Below, piece by piece: positions 24,843 through 34,127 of a stretch of DNA of 64,000 nt (its first letter is position 1; every line of letters starts with the position of its first letter). The DNA lies in contig JBMYVY010000001.1 in the NCBI GenBank assembly GCA_049606855.1, positions 186,001 through 250,000 on the forward strand. The letters are read 5' to 3'. The DNA comes from JBELHR01 sp049606855. Lineage in GTDB: Bacteria; Bacteroidota; Bacteroidia; Flavobacteriales; Flavobacteriaceae. The notes under the pieces were generated by a model. It saw only the letters and a program-made list of their open reading frames with translations. It was not told the origin of the DNA and made no database searches. The translations under genes and the position numbers were made by a program.

Positions 24843-25904
24843 TTATTTAAGCTGACTCGCAAGCCAATCCCCAACTTCGGATGTTTTAAAAGATTTTCCT
24901 CCTTCGGCTAAATCTTCGGTAACTACTCCTTGTTCTAAGGAAGCATCAACTGCATCCCTAATTTCCTGAGCCTCTTTAGTCAAACCAAAAGCATCTTCAA
25001 ACATCATTGCTGCTGAAAGTACCGTTGCAAGAGGATTCGCGATATCTTTTCCTGCTGCCTGAGGATAAGAACCGTGAATAGGTTCATAAAGTGATGTATG
25101 TACCCCTAAAGAAGCTGATGGCATCAAGCCCATAGATCCAGAAATAACGGATGCTTCATCAGTAAGGATGTCCCCAAATAAATTTTCTGTTATCAGTACA
25201 TCATAATCGCTAGGCCATTGCACTAATCTCATTGCTACGGCATCCACAAATTCGTAGGAAACGGCTACATCAGGATAGTCTTTTTCCATAGCTTGTACAG
25301 TTTCCCTCCATAATCTTGAGGTCTCTAAAACATTTGCCTTGTCAACACAACACAGTTTTTTTCTTCTAGTCATCGCAAGCTCAAACCCACGTTTTGCTAG
25401 TCGTGTAATTTCCTCTCTAGTATACGTATTTGTATCAAATGCAGTTTCACCTTCATCCAACCTACCTCTTTTTCCAAAATAGATTCCACCAGTAAGTTCT
25501 CTTAAAAACACTAAATCCGTTCCCTCGATTCGTTCTCTTTTGAGTGGAGATTTTTCAATTAATGAGGGAAATACAAAAGTTGGTCGAACATTCGCGAATA
25601 AGCCCAATTCTTGTCTCATTTTCAATAAACCTTGCTCTGGTCTTACCTTGGCTGAAGGATCATTGTCGAACTTCGGGTCTCCAATTGCTCCAAAAAGAAC
25701 CGCATCGGCAGCCATACAAACTGCATGAGTTTCGTCTGGATATGGGTTACCTACAGCATCAATTGCCGCTGCACCAGTTAAGGCACTTGTCCAATTAATT
25801 TCGTGATTGTACTTCTTTGCTATGGCATCCGATACCTTCACCGCTTGAGCGATTACTTCTGGTCCAATACCATCACCTGCTAATAAAGCAATATTTAATT
25901 TCAT
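24843..25904 (-). CDS. leuB: 3-isopropylmalate dehydrogenase
   Basis: NAD-dependent oxidative decarboxylation of 3-isopropylmalate, third step of leucine synthesis. 353 residues, beta-decarboxylating dehydrogenase family. GDGIGPEV is at the N-terminus, substrate arginines fall in the LLKMRQELGLFANVRP region, the metal-binding segment is VITENLFGDILTDEAS, and GSAP-like cofactor contacts lie in EPIHGSYPQAAGKDIANP. Last gene of leuCD-leuA-like-leuB; its ATG overlaps the preceding stop by one base. Confidence 0.96.
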   Translation of the reverse strand: MKLNIALLAGDGIGPEVIAQAVKVSDAIAKKYNHEINWTSALTGAAAIDAVGNPYPDETHAVCMAADAVLFGAIGDPKFDNDPSAKVRPEQGLLKMRQELGLFANVRPTFVFPSLIEKSPLKRERIEGTDLVFLRELTGGIYFGKRGRLDEGETAFDTNTYTREEITRLAKRGFELAMTRRKKLCCVDKANVLETSRLWRETVQAMEKDYPDVAVSYEFVDAVAMRLVQWPSDYDVLITENLFGDILTDEASVISGSMGLMPSASLGVHTSLYEPIHGSYPQAAGKDIANPLATVLSAAMMFEDAFGLTKEAQEIRDAVDASLEQGVVTEDLAEGGKSFKTSEVGDWLASQLK

Positions 25905-27442
25905 TATTTTTTCTTTTTTTGTTGAAAAAGTGTGTTTAACATTTTTTGAGTAGCTGCTATAGCTGAAACCGTTTGGTCTGAATCTAAACCTCTTGTTATA
26001 AAACTCCCTGAATCGTTAGACCATGTAATTAAAGTTTCACACAAGGCATCTGAATTGGACCCAGGAGGAATTCTAACAGCATAGTCAATCAATTTAGGTA
26101 ATGTCTTATCGATATCTACAAACACAATTTTAAGTGCATTCATAAAAGCATCATACTGTCCATCTCCCTGGGCATGTGATTCAAAAAGTTCTCCATCAAT
26201 ATTTAATTTAATGGTGGCTGAAGGCTTTAGACCAGAAGCGTGACTAAGAACATAAGAATCAATTTTCACTCGTTCTTCATAAACTTCTTTGTCCAAAACA
26301 TCAGAAATTATATAAGGGAGGTCTTCTTGAGTAACGGTTTGCTTTTTATCTCCCAACTCAATTATTCGCTGGGTTACTAATTTTACCTCTTCGTCCTCAA
26401 GAACAAGCCCCAATTCCTCTAAATTTTTTGCAATATTGGCCTTTCCCGAGGTTTTGCCCAAAGCGTATTTCCTTTTCCGCCCAAAACGTTCAGGCATCAA
26501 ATCATTGAAATATAAGTTATTTTTATTGTCCCCATCTGCATGTATTCCTGCAGTTTGGGTAAATACATTTGCACCGACAACAGGTTTGTTCACAGGAATC
26601 ATAAAGGCCGAGAAATTCTCAACCAATTTACTTACCGCAAAAAGAGCTTCTTCATTGATACCCGTTTTAAAACCAGGCATGAAGTCATTTATTACTGCAA
26701 CACTCGAAGCTAAAGGTGCATTTCCTGCGCGTTCACCCATTCCATTGATTGTTAAATGAATTCCATCACATCCACCTTGGATAGCTTCAATAACATTCCC
26801 AACACTCAAATCATAATCATTGTGAGCATGGAAATCAATGTGCATTTCTGGAAAACGGCTTCTTATATCTTCAATATACCTAAAGGTTTCATGCGGTGTT
26901 AGTACTCCTAAAGTATCTGGAAGCATGACTCTTTTTAAATCTTGCTCATTCAAAAATTCAAGAAATTCGATAACATAATCCGGAGAATTTTTCATTCCAT
27001 TTGACCAATCCTCTAAATAAACATTGGTTTGAATCCCCATAGAATTGGCAAGTTTTATACTTGAGCCAATTTCCTTAAAATGTTGTGCAGGAGTCTTTTT
27101 TAATTGATGGACTAAATGATTCATTGACCCTTTGGTCAATAAGTTTTGAACCCTTGCTCCACTTTCCTTAATCCAATTTAAAGATACTCCACCATCAACA
27201 AAGCTCAAAACCTCTACGGAGTTGAGATAACCCTCAGTGGATGCCCATTCACAAATCTGTCTAACAGCTTCAAACTCACCCTTAGAAACACGTGCAGATG
27301 CCACCTCTATTCGGTCCACTTTTAATTCCTTCAATAATAATTGAGCAATTTTAAGTTTTTCGGAAGAAGAAAAAGATACACCAGAGGTTTGTTCTCCATC
27401 CCTCAGTGTGGTATCCATGACCTCAATACGTTTAGTTTCCAT
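25904..27442 (-). CDS. 2-isopropylmalate synthase-family protein (LeuA-like or citramalate synthase-like)
   Basis: A 512-residue acyl-CoA condensing enzyme. N-terminal TIM barrel with the signature MDTTLRDGEQTSG, the metal-binding HxH in DFHAHNDYDLS and the GMGERAGNAPL segment. A C-terminal LeuA-type regulatory domain (~375-505) has SHASGLKPSATIKL and VRIPPGSNSDALCET. Its place between leuD and leuB makes leucine synthesis the natural guess, but N-terminal features also resemble citramalate synthases that feed isoleucine. Sequence alone does not decide; no other leuA is in the window. Confidence 0.8.
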   Translation of the reverse strand: METKRIEVMDTTLRDGEQTSGVSFSSSEKLKIAQLLLKELKVDRIEVASARVSKGEFEAVRQICEWASTEGYLNSVEVLSFVDGGVSLNWIKESGARVQNLLTKGSMNHLVHQLKKTPAQHFKEIGSSIKLANSMGIQTNVYLEDWSNGMKNSPDYVIEFLEFLNEQDLKRVMLPDTLGVLTPHETFRYIEDIRSRFPEMHIDFHAHNDYDLSVGNVIEAIQGGCDGIHLTINGMGERAGNAPLASSVAVINDFMPGFKTGINEEALFAVSKLVENFSAFMIPVNKPVVGANVFTQTAGIHADGDNKNNLYFNDLMPERFGRKRKYALGKTSGKANIAKNLEELGLVLEDEEVKLVTQRIIELGDKKQTVTQEDLPYIISDVLDKEVYEERVKIDSYVLSHASGLKPSATIKLNIDGELFESHAQGDGQYDAFMNALKIVFVDIDKTLPKLIDYAVRIPPGSNSDALCETLITWSNDSGSFITRGLDSDQTVSAIAATQKMLNTLFQQKKKK

Positions 27443-27444
27443 AA

Positions 27445-28041
27445 TTATAATGGGGTGTTTGCGGCAAAATTGACAATGTCATCCTTCATACTTTGTAAAT
27501 AGTCTATATCGTCAAAACCATTAAGCATATTGCCTTTCTTGTATGCACTTATTGTAAATGTTTCTGTCAGATCACTTCCAACAATCTTGACTTCCTGATT
27601 TGGTAAGTCTACCTTTATTTCTGTATTTGGGTTTGATTCTATAGCCTTAAACATGGCAGAGGCAAATTCCTCAGAAACTTGAACTGGCAATACTCCAATA
27701 TTTAAGCAGTTATTCTTAAAAATATCAGCAAAAAAACTTGAAATCACACAACGGAAACCATAATCATATACAGCCCAAGCCGCATGTTCTCTAGAGGAAC
27801 CTGAACCAAAGTTCTTTCCACCGACTAAAATTTTCCCTGAATAAATACTTTGATTTAAAACAAAATCTGATTTTACATTTCCCTCAGAATCATATCTCCA
27901 GTCTCTAAATAAATTATCACCAAACCCTTTTCGTTCAGTTGCTTTTAAAAATCGTGCGGGTATGATTTGATCGGTATCGACATTTTCTATTGCCAATGGC
28001 ACAGCTGTGCTCTCTAAAACTGTAAACTTATCGTAAGCCAT
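27445..28041 (-). CDS. leuD: 3-isopropylmalate dehydratase small subunit
   Basis: 198 residues, swivel domain of isopropylmalate isomerase. VDTDQIIPARFLK is at the N-terminus and GKNFGSGSSREHAAWA is the substrate loop shared with aconitases. Works with LeuC. Spaced three bases from leuC and two from the following gene, so tightly coupled. Confidence 0.96.
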   Translation of the reverse strand: MAYDKFTVLESTAVPLAIENVDTDQIIPARFLKATERKGFGDNLFRDWRYDSEGNVKSDFVLNQSIYSGKILVGGKNFGSGSSREHAAWAVYDYGFRCVISSFFADIFKNNCLNIGVLPVQVSEEFASAMFKAIESNPNTEIKVDLPNQEVKIVGSDLTETFTISAYKKGNMLNGFDDIDYLQSMKDDIVNFAANTPL

Positions 28042-28044
28042 AAT

Positions 28045-29442
28045 TTAATTCATTAAAGTTCTTGGGTCCGTTATTTTTCCTGTAATTGCAGCTGCGGCAG
28101 CCACTAATGGACTTGCCAATAAGGTCTTCGCTCCAGGACCTTGACGTCCTTCAAAGTTACGGTTTGACGTACTAACTGCATATTTACCTGCTGGAATCTT
28201 ATCGTCATTCATGGCTAAACATGCCGAACAACCTGGTTGTCTTAATTCAAAACCAGCTTCTTCAATAATTTCCAAAAGACCTTCTTCCTTTATTTCATCA
28301 ACAACTTTATGTGAACCTGGAACCAACCAAGCGGTAACATTGTCGGCCTTCTTCTTTCCTTTTATGATTGAAGTGAAGGCGCGAAAATCCTCAATTCTTC
28401 CATTAGTACAAGATCCTAAAAACACAAAATCTATTGGTTTTCCAATCATTCCTTCACCTTCATGGTACCCCATGTAATCTAAGGATTTATTGTAGCTAGC
28501 TTCCCCTGAATTAATAGATTCAGCAGAAGGTATACGCTCACCTACTCCAATTCCCATACCTGGATTTGTGCCATAGGTAATCATTGGTGCAATGGCAGAA
28601 GCCTCAAAGAAAAACTCCTTGTCAAAGGTTGCATCTTTTTCAGAATATAAGGTCTCCCAATACGCCATAGCCTTATCCCAATCCGCGCCCTTAGGAGCGA
28701 ATGTTCTTCCTTGAACATAGTCAAAGGTTTTTTGATCTGGAGCAATCATTCCTCCTCTTGCTCCCATTTCAATAGAAAGGTTACAAACCGTCATACGACC
28801 TTCCATGCTCATTTCTCTAAAGACCTCTCCATAGTATTCTACAAAATAGCCTGTTGCACCAGAAGTGCTTAATTTGGATATTATGTATAGAGCAACATCT
28901 TTAGGGCTTACTCCTTTTTCTAATTTACCGTCAACATTTATTCTCATGCTCTTAGGTTTAGGTTGCATGATACATTGAGAAGAGAGTACCATCTCTACTT
29001 CAGAGGTACCAATTCCAAATGCAATTGCCCCAAAAGCACCATGGGTTGAAGTATGAGAATCTCCACAAACTATAGTTGCTCCTGGCAGGGTGATTCCGTT
29101 TTCAGGACCGACTACATGGACAATTCCATTATTTTCATGACCCAATCCCCAGTGACGAATTCCATGAGCTTTGGCATTTTCCTCCAAAGTTTTTAGCTGA
29201 TTTGCCGAAAGAGGGTCACCTACTGGCAGGTGTTGGTTTATTGTTGGTGTATTATGGTCTGCAGTTGCAAAGGTGCGTTCCGGAAATAAAACGGAAATAC
29301 CACGTTGTTTCAACCCTAAAAAAGCTACCGGGCTGGTAACTTCATGGATTAAATGACGATCGATAAACAAAACATCTGGTCCATCCTCGATTTTTCTAAC
29401 CACATGGGAATCCCAAACCTTGTCAAATAATGTATTACTCAT
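28045..29442 (-). CDS. leuC: 3-isopropylmalate dehydratase large subunit
   Basis: 465 residues, aconitase-fold [4Fe-4S] enzyme that isomerises 2- to 3-isopropylmalate. Cluster ligands sit in FLGSCTNGRIEDF and QPGCSACLAMN; GDSHTSTHGAFG and DHNTPT are further active-site segments. First gene of the operon. The 150 bases upstream hold the helicase terminator, but I see no leader peptide rich in Leu codons and no consensus promoter. Confidence 0.96.
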   Translation of the reverse strand: MSNTLFDKVWDSHVVRKIEDGPDVLFIDRHLIHEVTSPVAFLGLKQRGISVLFPERTFATADHNTPTINQHLPVGDPLSANQLKTLEENAKAHGIRHWGLGHENNGIVHVVGPENGITLPGATIVCGDSHTSTHGAFGAIAFGIGTSEVEMVLSSQCIMQPKPKSMRINVDGKLEKGVSPKDVALYIISKLSTSGATGYFVEYYGEVFREMSMEGRMTVCNLSIEMGARGGMIAPDQKTFDYVQGRTFAPKGADWDKAMAYWETLYSEKDATFDKEFFFEASAIAPMITYGTNPGMGIGVGERIPSAESINSGEASYNKSLDYMGYHEGEGMIGKPIDFVFLGSCTNGRIEDFRAFTSIIKGKKKADNVTAWLVPGSHKVVDEIKEEGLLEIIEEAGFELRQPGCSACLAMNDDKIPAGKYAVSTSNRNFEGRQGPGAKTLLASPLVAAAAAITGKITDPRTLMN

Positions 29443-29531
29443 GATTAATTAATCTAATTTTTAGAGCTAATTTACAGAGCCATGAATAATATCTGATTCA
29501 AGAATGATTTCAGATTACGATGCCCAAGAAT

Positions 29532-29567
29532 AAAAAAAGCGCCAAATCTCTAAAGAAAAGGCACTTT
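29532..29567 (-). terminator. Terminator after the DEAH helicase gene
   Basis: Minus-strand stem AAAGTGCC / GGCGCTTT (29536-29567, one G-U pair) with a 16-base A/T-rich loop, followed by seven T. Separates the helicase gene from the leu operon. Confidence 0.7.
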
Positions 29568-29597
29568 ATTTTTATTGTAACTAATTAATTAACAGCA

Positions 29598-31106
29598 CTA
29601 TTCATCATTATCAACAAACATTTTGTTCAGTGTAGATCGCAATGTTTTCTTATAATCTTCTTCTAGCCAGTTCAAATAATTTTTTGAACTTTTCATGATG
29701 CAATATGAGTATTGTTTTACCCTATATTTAATATCCTCCTCAAGAAGGTTTGCAAGCGTCCAAGCATCATATACATCTTCTGAATTTTCAAAACAAATTT
29801 GTGCATGCTGCAACATTGCTCTGGTCAATGCCTCTTTCGATTTAAGCCCTTGGCGGACGACAGTTTTATATTCCTTTCGGACATCAAATTCAACTACTTC
29901 ACTATTTGCAAACTTTGCACGAACAGCATCAGACATTGCTGAAATGAATTCCATTTCAATATCTTCATCTGTTTTGATATTCTCGAGATAATAGTTAGGT
30001 GATTTAAATATTTTCTGCCAATCAACGTAAGAATCCCAAAGACCAAAACGCAATAGGTTATTCCCCAAGTCGATAACTGTAAATTCTTTTTTCTCAGGAA
30101 GAATACGGCTTCCTCGACCAATCATTTGAAAATACAAGGCCAAAGATTTCGTCGCACGATTGATAATTATAGTCTCAATGGTTGGTTCATCAAATCCAGT
30201 AGTTAGAATTCCAACCGAAGTTAGAACAGCGTCCGGAGTTACTTTAAACCATTCCAATATCTCTTTTCTCTCCTGGGCTCCAATGGTTGAATCCAAATGC
30301 CTAACATTGTGTCCAGCCTCCTTAAATGTATAATAAACGTGCCAAGATGTGTTGATTCCATTATTGAAGATTAAGGTTTTGGTTCCCTTTGCCTTTTCTT
30401 CATAAGAGTGGAGCAACTTGTCCAACATCGTAATATGACCATATAACTCCTCTGAGGATTTAACTGTATAATCCCCAGAAGCTCCCACCTTAAGAGAAGT
30501 CAACCCGACATCATATTTATAGGTGTTCGCCTGAGCCAAAAAACCCTCGTCTATTAATTGTTTGATGCTACAACCTGTAATCAGCTCATTGTAATTATCC
30601 TTCATCGGTAATTTAATGTTTGAGCTCAAGGGAGTCGCCGTTACTCCTAAGATTACGGAATTGTCAAAATATTGGAAAAGTTTAGAAAAGGAATTGTAAT
30701 GGGCCTCATCAATAATTACCATACCAATCTCATCCAAGGCGAGTTTCCCGTCTTGAAGTCGATTGTTAAGTGTTTCCACCATAGCGACAAAACACATGTA
30801 TTCATCCTGATCTGGAAGATCCTTTACCTGAGAATTAATCACCTTGTTCTTAACTCCAAATTCAGTAAGCATTCGAGACGTTTGCTTGGAAAGCTCAATT
30901 CTATGAGTCAAAACCACAACTTTTTTCTTGGTTCGTTCGATATATCTTCGAACAATCTCAGAAAAAATAACGGTCTTCCCTCCTCCTGTTGGTAGTTGAA
31001 ACAATAAGTGATAATTACTAGGTGCCTCGTCTAAGGCGTAAAAGATACTATTTATCGCTTCTTCCTGATATTTATATAGTGTTTTACGCGCTGTAATTTC
31101 TGACAT
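29598..31106 (-). CDS. DEAD/DEAH-box helicase (SSL2/type III Res-like)
   Basis: A 502-residue superfamily 2 helicase. Motif I LPTGGGKTVIF (~38-48), DEAH box VIIDEAHYNSF, motif III GVTATP, and a helicase C domain with GILTTGFDEPT and the Q-type motif VI QMIGRGSR. The last ~150 residues are a charged helical region of unknown role. It resembles stand-alone DNA/RNA helicases of the RadD/SSL2 group. No methylase or specificity genes lie nearby, so it is not a restriction system. Its -7 candidate CAAAAATA (plus reading, 31133-31140) is 27 bases upstream. Confidence 0.8.
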   Translation of the reverse strand: MSEITARKTLYKYQEEAINSIFYALDEAPSNYHLLFQLPTGGGKTVIFSEIVRRYIERTKKKVVVLTHRIELSKQTSRMLTEFGVKNKVINSQVKDLPDQDEYMCFVAMVETLNNRLQDGKLALDEIGMVIIDEAHYNSFSKLFQYFDNSVILGVTATPLSSNIKLPMKDNYNELITGCSIKQLIDEGFLAQANTYKYDVGLTSLKVGASGDYTVKSSEELYGHITMLDKLLHSYEEKAKGTKTLIFNNGINTSWHVYYTFKEAGHNVRHLDSTIGAQERKEILEWFKVTPDAVLTSVGILTTGFDEPTIETIIINRATKSLALYFQMIGRGSRILPEKKEFTVIDLGNNLLRFGLWDSYVDWQKIFKSPNYYLENIKTDEDIEMEFISAMSDAVRAKFANSEVVEFDVRKEYKTVVRQGLKSKEALTRAMLQHAQICFENSEDVYDAWTLANLLEEDIKYRVKQYSYCIMKSSKNYLNWLEEDYKKTLRSTLNKMFVDNDE

Positions 31107-31132
31107 CTTAGGGTAATTAAAACATTAAGTGG

Positions 31133-31140
31133 CAAAAATA
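31133..31140 (-). promoter_or_regulatory. Candidate -7 element for the DEAH helicase gene
   Basis: TATTTTTG on the minus strand, 27 bases before the start codon; no exact -33 TTTG. Confidence 0.35.
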
Positions 31141-31293
31141 GTCACTTTTCTTTGTTTATGCAGCTATATCTCGATAAAACTTATTAAGAATTGTTTATAA
31201 CATAATTTTAACTAATAGGTATTACATACTACTGTAACAAAAAAGGTACTATAGCGTCTTATTGGTATAATCAAAACATTTAAATCAAAAATC

Positions 31294-31449
31294 ATGAGAA
31301 ATTTAATCAACTTATTCAAAGACAGTTTTATCTACGACTTAAACAATTTTAAATCATCTGGGAAATCCTATTTAGATTTACATCGATCAAAAAGATTCTT
31401 TTGGAACATAAAAAGAAGTTACAGAACTAGACAAAGACTGGCGTACTAA
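31294..31449 (+). CDS. Unrecognised 51-residue basic protein
   Basis: A short ORF from ATG 31294 to TAA 31449, MRNLINLFKDSFIYDLNNFK at its start and RSYRTRQRLAY at its end. It has about twelve Lys/Arg and ten aromatic residues and no Cys, signal or membrane helix. It lies in a 340-base gap with no other gene. A TATAAT-like stretch at 31265-31270 lies 23 bases upstream. The stop overlaps the end of the convergent hydrolase gene by four bases. Codon use looks like its neighbours (TTA, AAA, AGA), but the small size leaves real doubt that it is translated. Confidence 0.45.
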   Translation: MRNLINLFKDSFIYDLNNFKSSGKSYLDLHRSKRFFWNIKRSYRTRQRLAY

Positions 31450-32189
31450 TTATAGCAGTCAAACAAAATAACTTCTATATTCTGGTTCTGGACTTCTACC
31501 AAAGTTTTAAATTCGGAGGTATCACTCATTTCTTTACCTCTATAATGATAAGGAATCACTTGTTTGGGTTCAAACTCCAAGACAGCATCACTTGCTTGGT
31601 AGATATCCATGGTATATGGCAAATTCATGCATACCAATGCTAAATCTATATCAGTCAAACTGCGCATTTCGGGGATATCTTCGGTATCCCCCGAAATATA
31701 AATGTTTTTGCCACCAAAACTTATGATATAACCATTCCCCCTTCCCTTAGGGTGCCTTGAACTGCTATCATCAGGTAAATTATACATTGGAATCGCCTTA
31801 ATTTGAATTTTACCGAGGCTTACTTTACTTCCATTATTTAAGCGAATCATTTGGTTTTTCTTAAACTCTTTTAGTTGTTCAATAACGGCCTGTGGACCAA
31901 ATATTTTCGCCTTGGAAAGATCTAAATTTTCTAGAGTTTTCATATTTAGATGATCTCCGTGTATATCTGTGATCAAAATATAATCTGCTTGGCCAAATTC
32001 AGAATATCGTTCAGCCCCTCCATAAGGGTCTACAAATATTTTTTTACCTCCGAGTTCAAGAACAACACTTCCGTGAAATATTGGATAAACTTTAACTTCA
32101 CCATCCTTTGATTCAAGCGTATGAAAACTGGATTGAGCATTGGCATTTAAGCAGAGAAAGATTAAAACAAGTGCGCTAAATAATTTCAT
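31446..32189 (-). CDS. Secreted metallo-beta-lactamase-fold hydrolase
   Basis: Start placed at 32189 (MKLFSALVLIFLCLNANAQ), a clean signal peptide; the ATG at 32222 would add 11 non-signal residues. 247 residues. The metal-binding motif is HGDHLN in ITDIHGDHLN, with further ligands in YISGDTED and PYHYRG, as in UlaG-like/L-ascorbate-6-phosphate-lactonase-type hydrolases. Periplasmic, substrate unknown. Confidence 0.8.
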   Translation of the reverse strand: MKLFSALVLIFLCLNANAQSSFHTLESKDGEVKVYPIFHGSVVLELGGKKIFVDPYGGAERYSEFGQADYILITDIHGDHLNMKTLENLDLSKAKIFGPQAVIEQLKEFKKNQMIRLNNGSKVSLGKIQIKAIPMYNLPDDSSSRHPKGRGNGYIISFGGKNIYISGDTEDIPEMRSLTDIDLALVCMNLPYTMDIYQASDAVLEFEPKQVIPYHYRGKEMSDTSEFKTLVEVQNQNIEVILFDCYN

Positions 32190-32244
32190 TTGAATTGGTT
32201 TAAAATTTATTCGAACATACAATAAATTTTACTGATTTATTAAA

Positions 32245-32252
32245 TACCTTTG
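32245..32252 (+). promoter_or_regulatory. Candidate -7 element for the hypothetical gene at 32279
   Basis: TACCTTTG matches TANNTTTG and lies 27 bases before the GTG start; no good -33 box. Confidence 0.4.
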
Positions 32253-32278
32253 CAGTGACAACATAAAAACATTGGAGT

Positions 32279-32671
32279 GTGGAAAATATAGAAATGATCC
32301 AAGATCTTGTATCTAAGATTAAGAAACAAGTTAAATCAGAAGGTTTAGTGAATGATGGAGTAACTGAATCGCTTAGTAAAATGAGAGCTTATGCAATCCA
32401 AGACGAAAACCCAAAGTTGACCAAAACCATTCGTCTTACAATAGAGCATCTAGAGAAGGAAAAAGGCTTTTTTATATCTATTCCAGCCGATGAAGTCATC
32501 GAAATAGACGAAGACGAAGAAGGAGTAATTGAAAATCAAATATTAAACTCTGGGTCCGTAGAAGATCAATTGGAAAGCTTTGATTACTTATTGGATCTTA
32601 TGGCGGATTATAAACGTCCCTCTTCAGTACAAGATATTGAGGCCTATAAACAAGCTTTATTAGCCTACTAA
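32279..32671 (+). CDS. Hypothetical acidic protein
   Basis: 130 residues from a GTG start (MENIEMIQDLVSKIKKQV); an ATG five codons later at 32294 is an alternative. Predicted mostly helical, with an acidic stretch (EIDEDEEGV) near residue 80. No known domain recognised. It looks like the cytoplasmic hypothetical proteins commonly found in Flavobacteriales. It faces lysC across a strong shared terminator. Confidence 0.65.
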   Translation: MENIEMIQDLVSKIKKQVKSEGLVNDGVTESLSKMRAYAIQDENPKLTKTIRLTIEHLEKEKGFFISIPADEVIEIDEDEEGVIENQILNSGSVEDQLESFDYLLDLMADYKRPSSVQDIEAYKQALLAY

Positions 32672-32708
32672 AAAAAAAACGATTCAAGATTTGAATCGTT
32701 TTTTTTTA
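32671..32708. terminator. Bidirectional terminator between the hypothetical gene and lysC
   Basis: AACGATTCAA / TTGAATCGTT (arms around 32679-32688 and 32691-32700) with a run of A before and T after. Confidence 0.9.
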
Positions 32709-34031
32709 CAAATTAAATAAGTTTTTATTCAAAGATTGAAGAGCGCCCTTTTTATCTCTTGAATCTACTAGAACAGATACGTGGTGTTCGCTTCCGCCGT
32801 AGGAGATCATCCTCACAGAAACATCACTTAAAGCCTCTAAAATAGGTGCGCTAACTCCTTTATTATCTTGATTGAAATTTCCAGCAATACAAATAATAGA
32901 TTGATTTTGATCAATTTCAACTTTACCTAAATGATCCAACTCCTTTATTATTTGACTCAAATAACGATCATCATCAATGGTTAATGAAACTGCTACTTCC
33001 GATGTGGTGATCATATCAATTGAGGTATGATGTCTTTCAAAGATTTCGAAAACTGATTTTAGAAAACCATAAGCCATTAACATTCGGTAAGATTTAATAC
33101 GAATGGCTGTAATCCCATCTTTTGCAGCTACTGAAGTGTACTTTTTTTCAGGGGCAACTCCAGATATTTTTGTGCCAAGAGCCTCAGGTTTAAAGGTGTT
33201 CTTTAGCCAAACTGGGATGTTTTTCTCCATAGCAGGAAACACACTTTGAGGGTGTAAAATTTTAGCTCCAAAGTAAGCCAACTCTGCAGCCTCTTCGAAA
33301 CTTATTTCAGAAATCGACCTGGTTTTGTTCACAAACCTTGGATCATTATTGTGCATTCCGTCGATATCGGTCCAAATTTCAATATCATCAGCACCAATTG
33401 CTGCCCCAATAAGTGATGCCGTATAGTCACTACCTCCACGATCTAAATTTGATATTTTTCCTAAATAATCCAAACAAATAAACCCTTGAGTGATATAGGT
33501 ATCGCAGGTTGAATGCTCTTCGAAAACTTGATTTAAATTTAAGGCAATATTAGATTGGTCCGGTTCTCCTTGACGATCTGTTTGCATAAAATCTAATGCG
33601 GGGATCAAACATGCTTTTTTGTTAATTGTTTCCAAGAACAAACTGAATAACTTTGTTGATATCAACTCTCCTTGAGCCAAAATCCAATTCTTTCTTTCTA
33701 AAGAGCTGTACTGTGTTGAAACAGCAAAACTTCTCAAAAACTCAAAACGTTCATCCAAAAACCTTAAAGCTTCTTGATAAGAAGCCTCTTGATTCAAGAG
33801 ATCTGATATTACTTCATGATAACGCTCTTCCAATTCATCTATAGATTCAAGAGCTTTTATATTTTCGTGTTGATCAAAATTATTTGATAAGGATACTAAT
33901 GCATTTGTCGTTCCTGACATGGCGGATAATACAACCACTTTAGGCCCCTCTACTTCAGCCAAAATAGCAGCAACTTTTCTCATATTTTCGGGACTTCCTA
34001 CAGAAGTTCCACCAAATTTCAAAACCTTCAT
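32706..34031 (-). CDS. lysC: Aspartate kinase (monofunctional)
   Basis: 441 residues. Phosphorylates aspartate at the entry of the lysine/threonine/methionine pathway. The kinase signature KFGGTSVGSPENM is at the start, and RGGSDYTASLIGAAIGADDIEIWTD holds the catalytic region. Two C-terminal ACT-type segments (~300-435) probably bind end-product amino acids. No homoserine dehydrogenase domain is fused. Divergent from an ACT-like gene 96 bases away, which may belong to the same regulatory circuit. Confidence 0.93.
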   Translation of the reverse strand: MKVLKFGGTSVGSPENMRKVAAILAEVEGPKVVVLSAMSGTTNALVSLSNNFDQHENIKALESIDELEERYHEVISDLLNQEASYQEALRFLDERFEFLRSFAVSTQYSSLERKNWILAQGELISTKLFSLFLETINKKACLIPALDFMQTDRQGEPDQSNIALNLNQVFEEHSTCDTYITQGFICLDYLGKISNLDRGGSDYTASLIGAAIGADDIEIWTDIDGMHNNDPRFVNKTRSISEISFEEAAELAYFGAKILHPQSVFPAMEKNIPVWLKNTFKPEALGTKISGVAPEKKYTSVAAKDGITAIRIKSYRMLMAYGFLKSVFEIFERHHTSIDMITTSEVAVSLTIDDDRYLSQIIKELDHLGKVEIDQNQSIICIAGNFNQDNKGVSAPILEALSDVSVRMISYGGSEHHVSVLVDSRDKKGALQSLNKNLFNL

Positions 34032-34127
34032 TCCTAATTTTTTTACAAAGATGAAATTGCTAGTAGATTCTTACAAAATTTTAAGCTATTTTTACGTTTT
34101 CCAACAAATTGTTTAAATTATAACAAG

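Noticed and set aside
29443..29535. Search for a leucine leader peptide before leuC
   Set aside because: Only a three-codon ORF (Met-Ala-Leu) is found and no Leu-codon run or terminator follows it, so attenuation like that of his is not supported.
29598..31106. DEAH helicase as part of a restriction or defence system
   Set aside because: No methylase, specificity, nuclease or other defence gene is adjacent; neighbours are the leu operon and an unrelated hydrolase.
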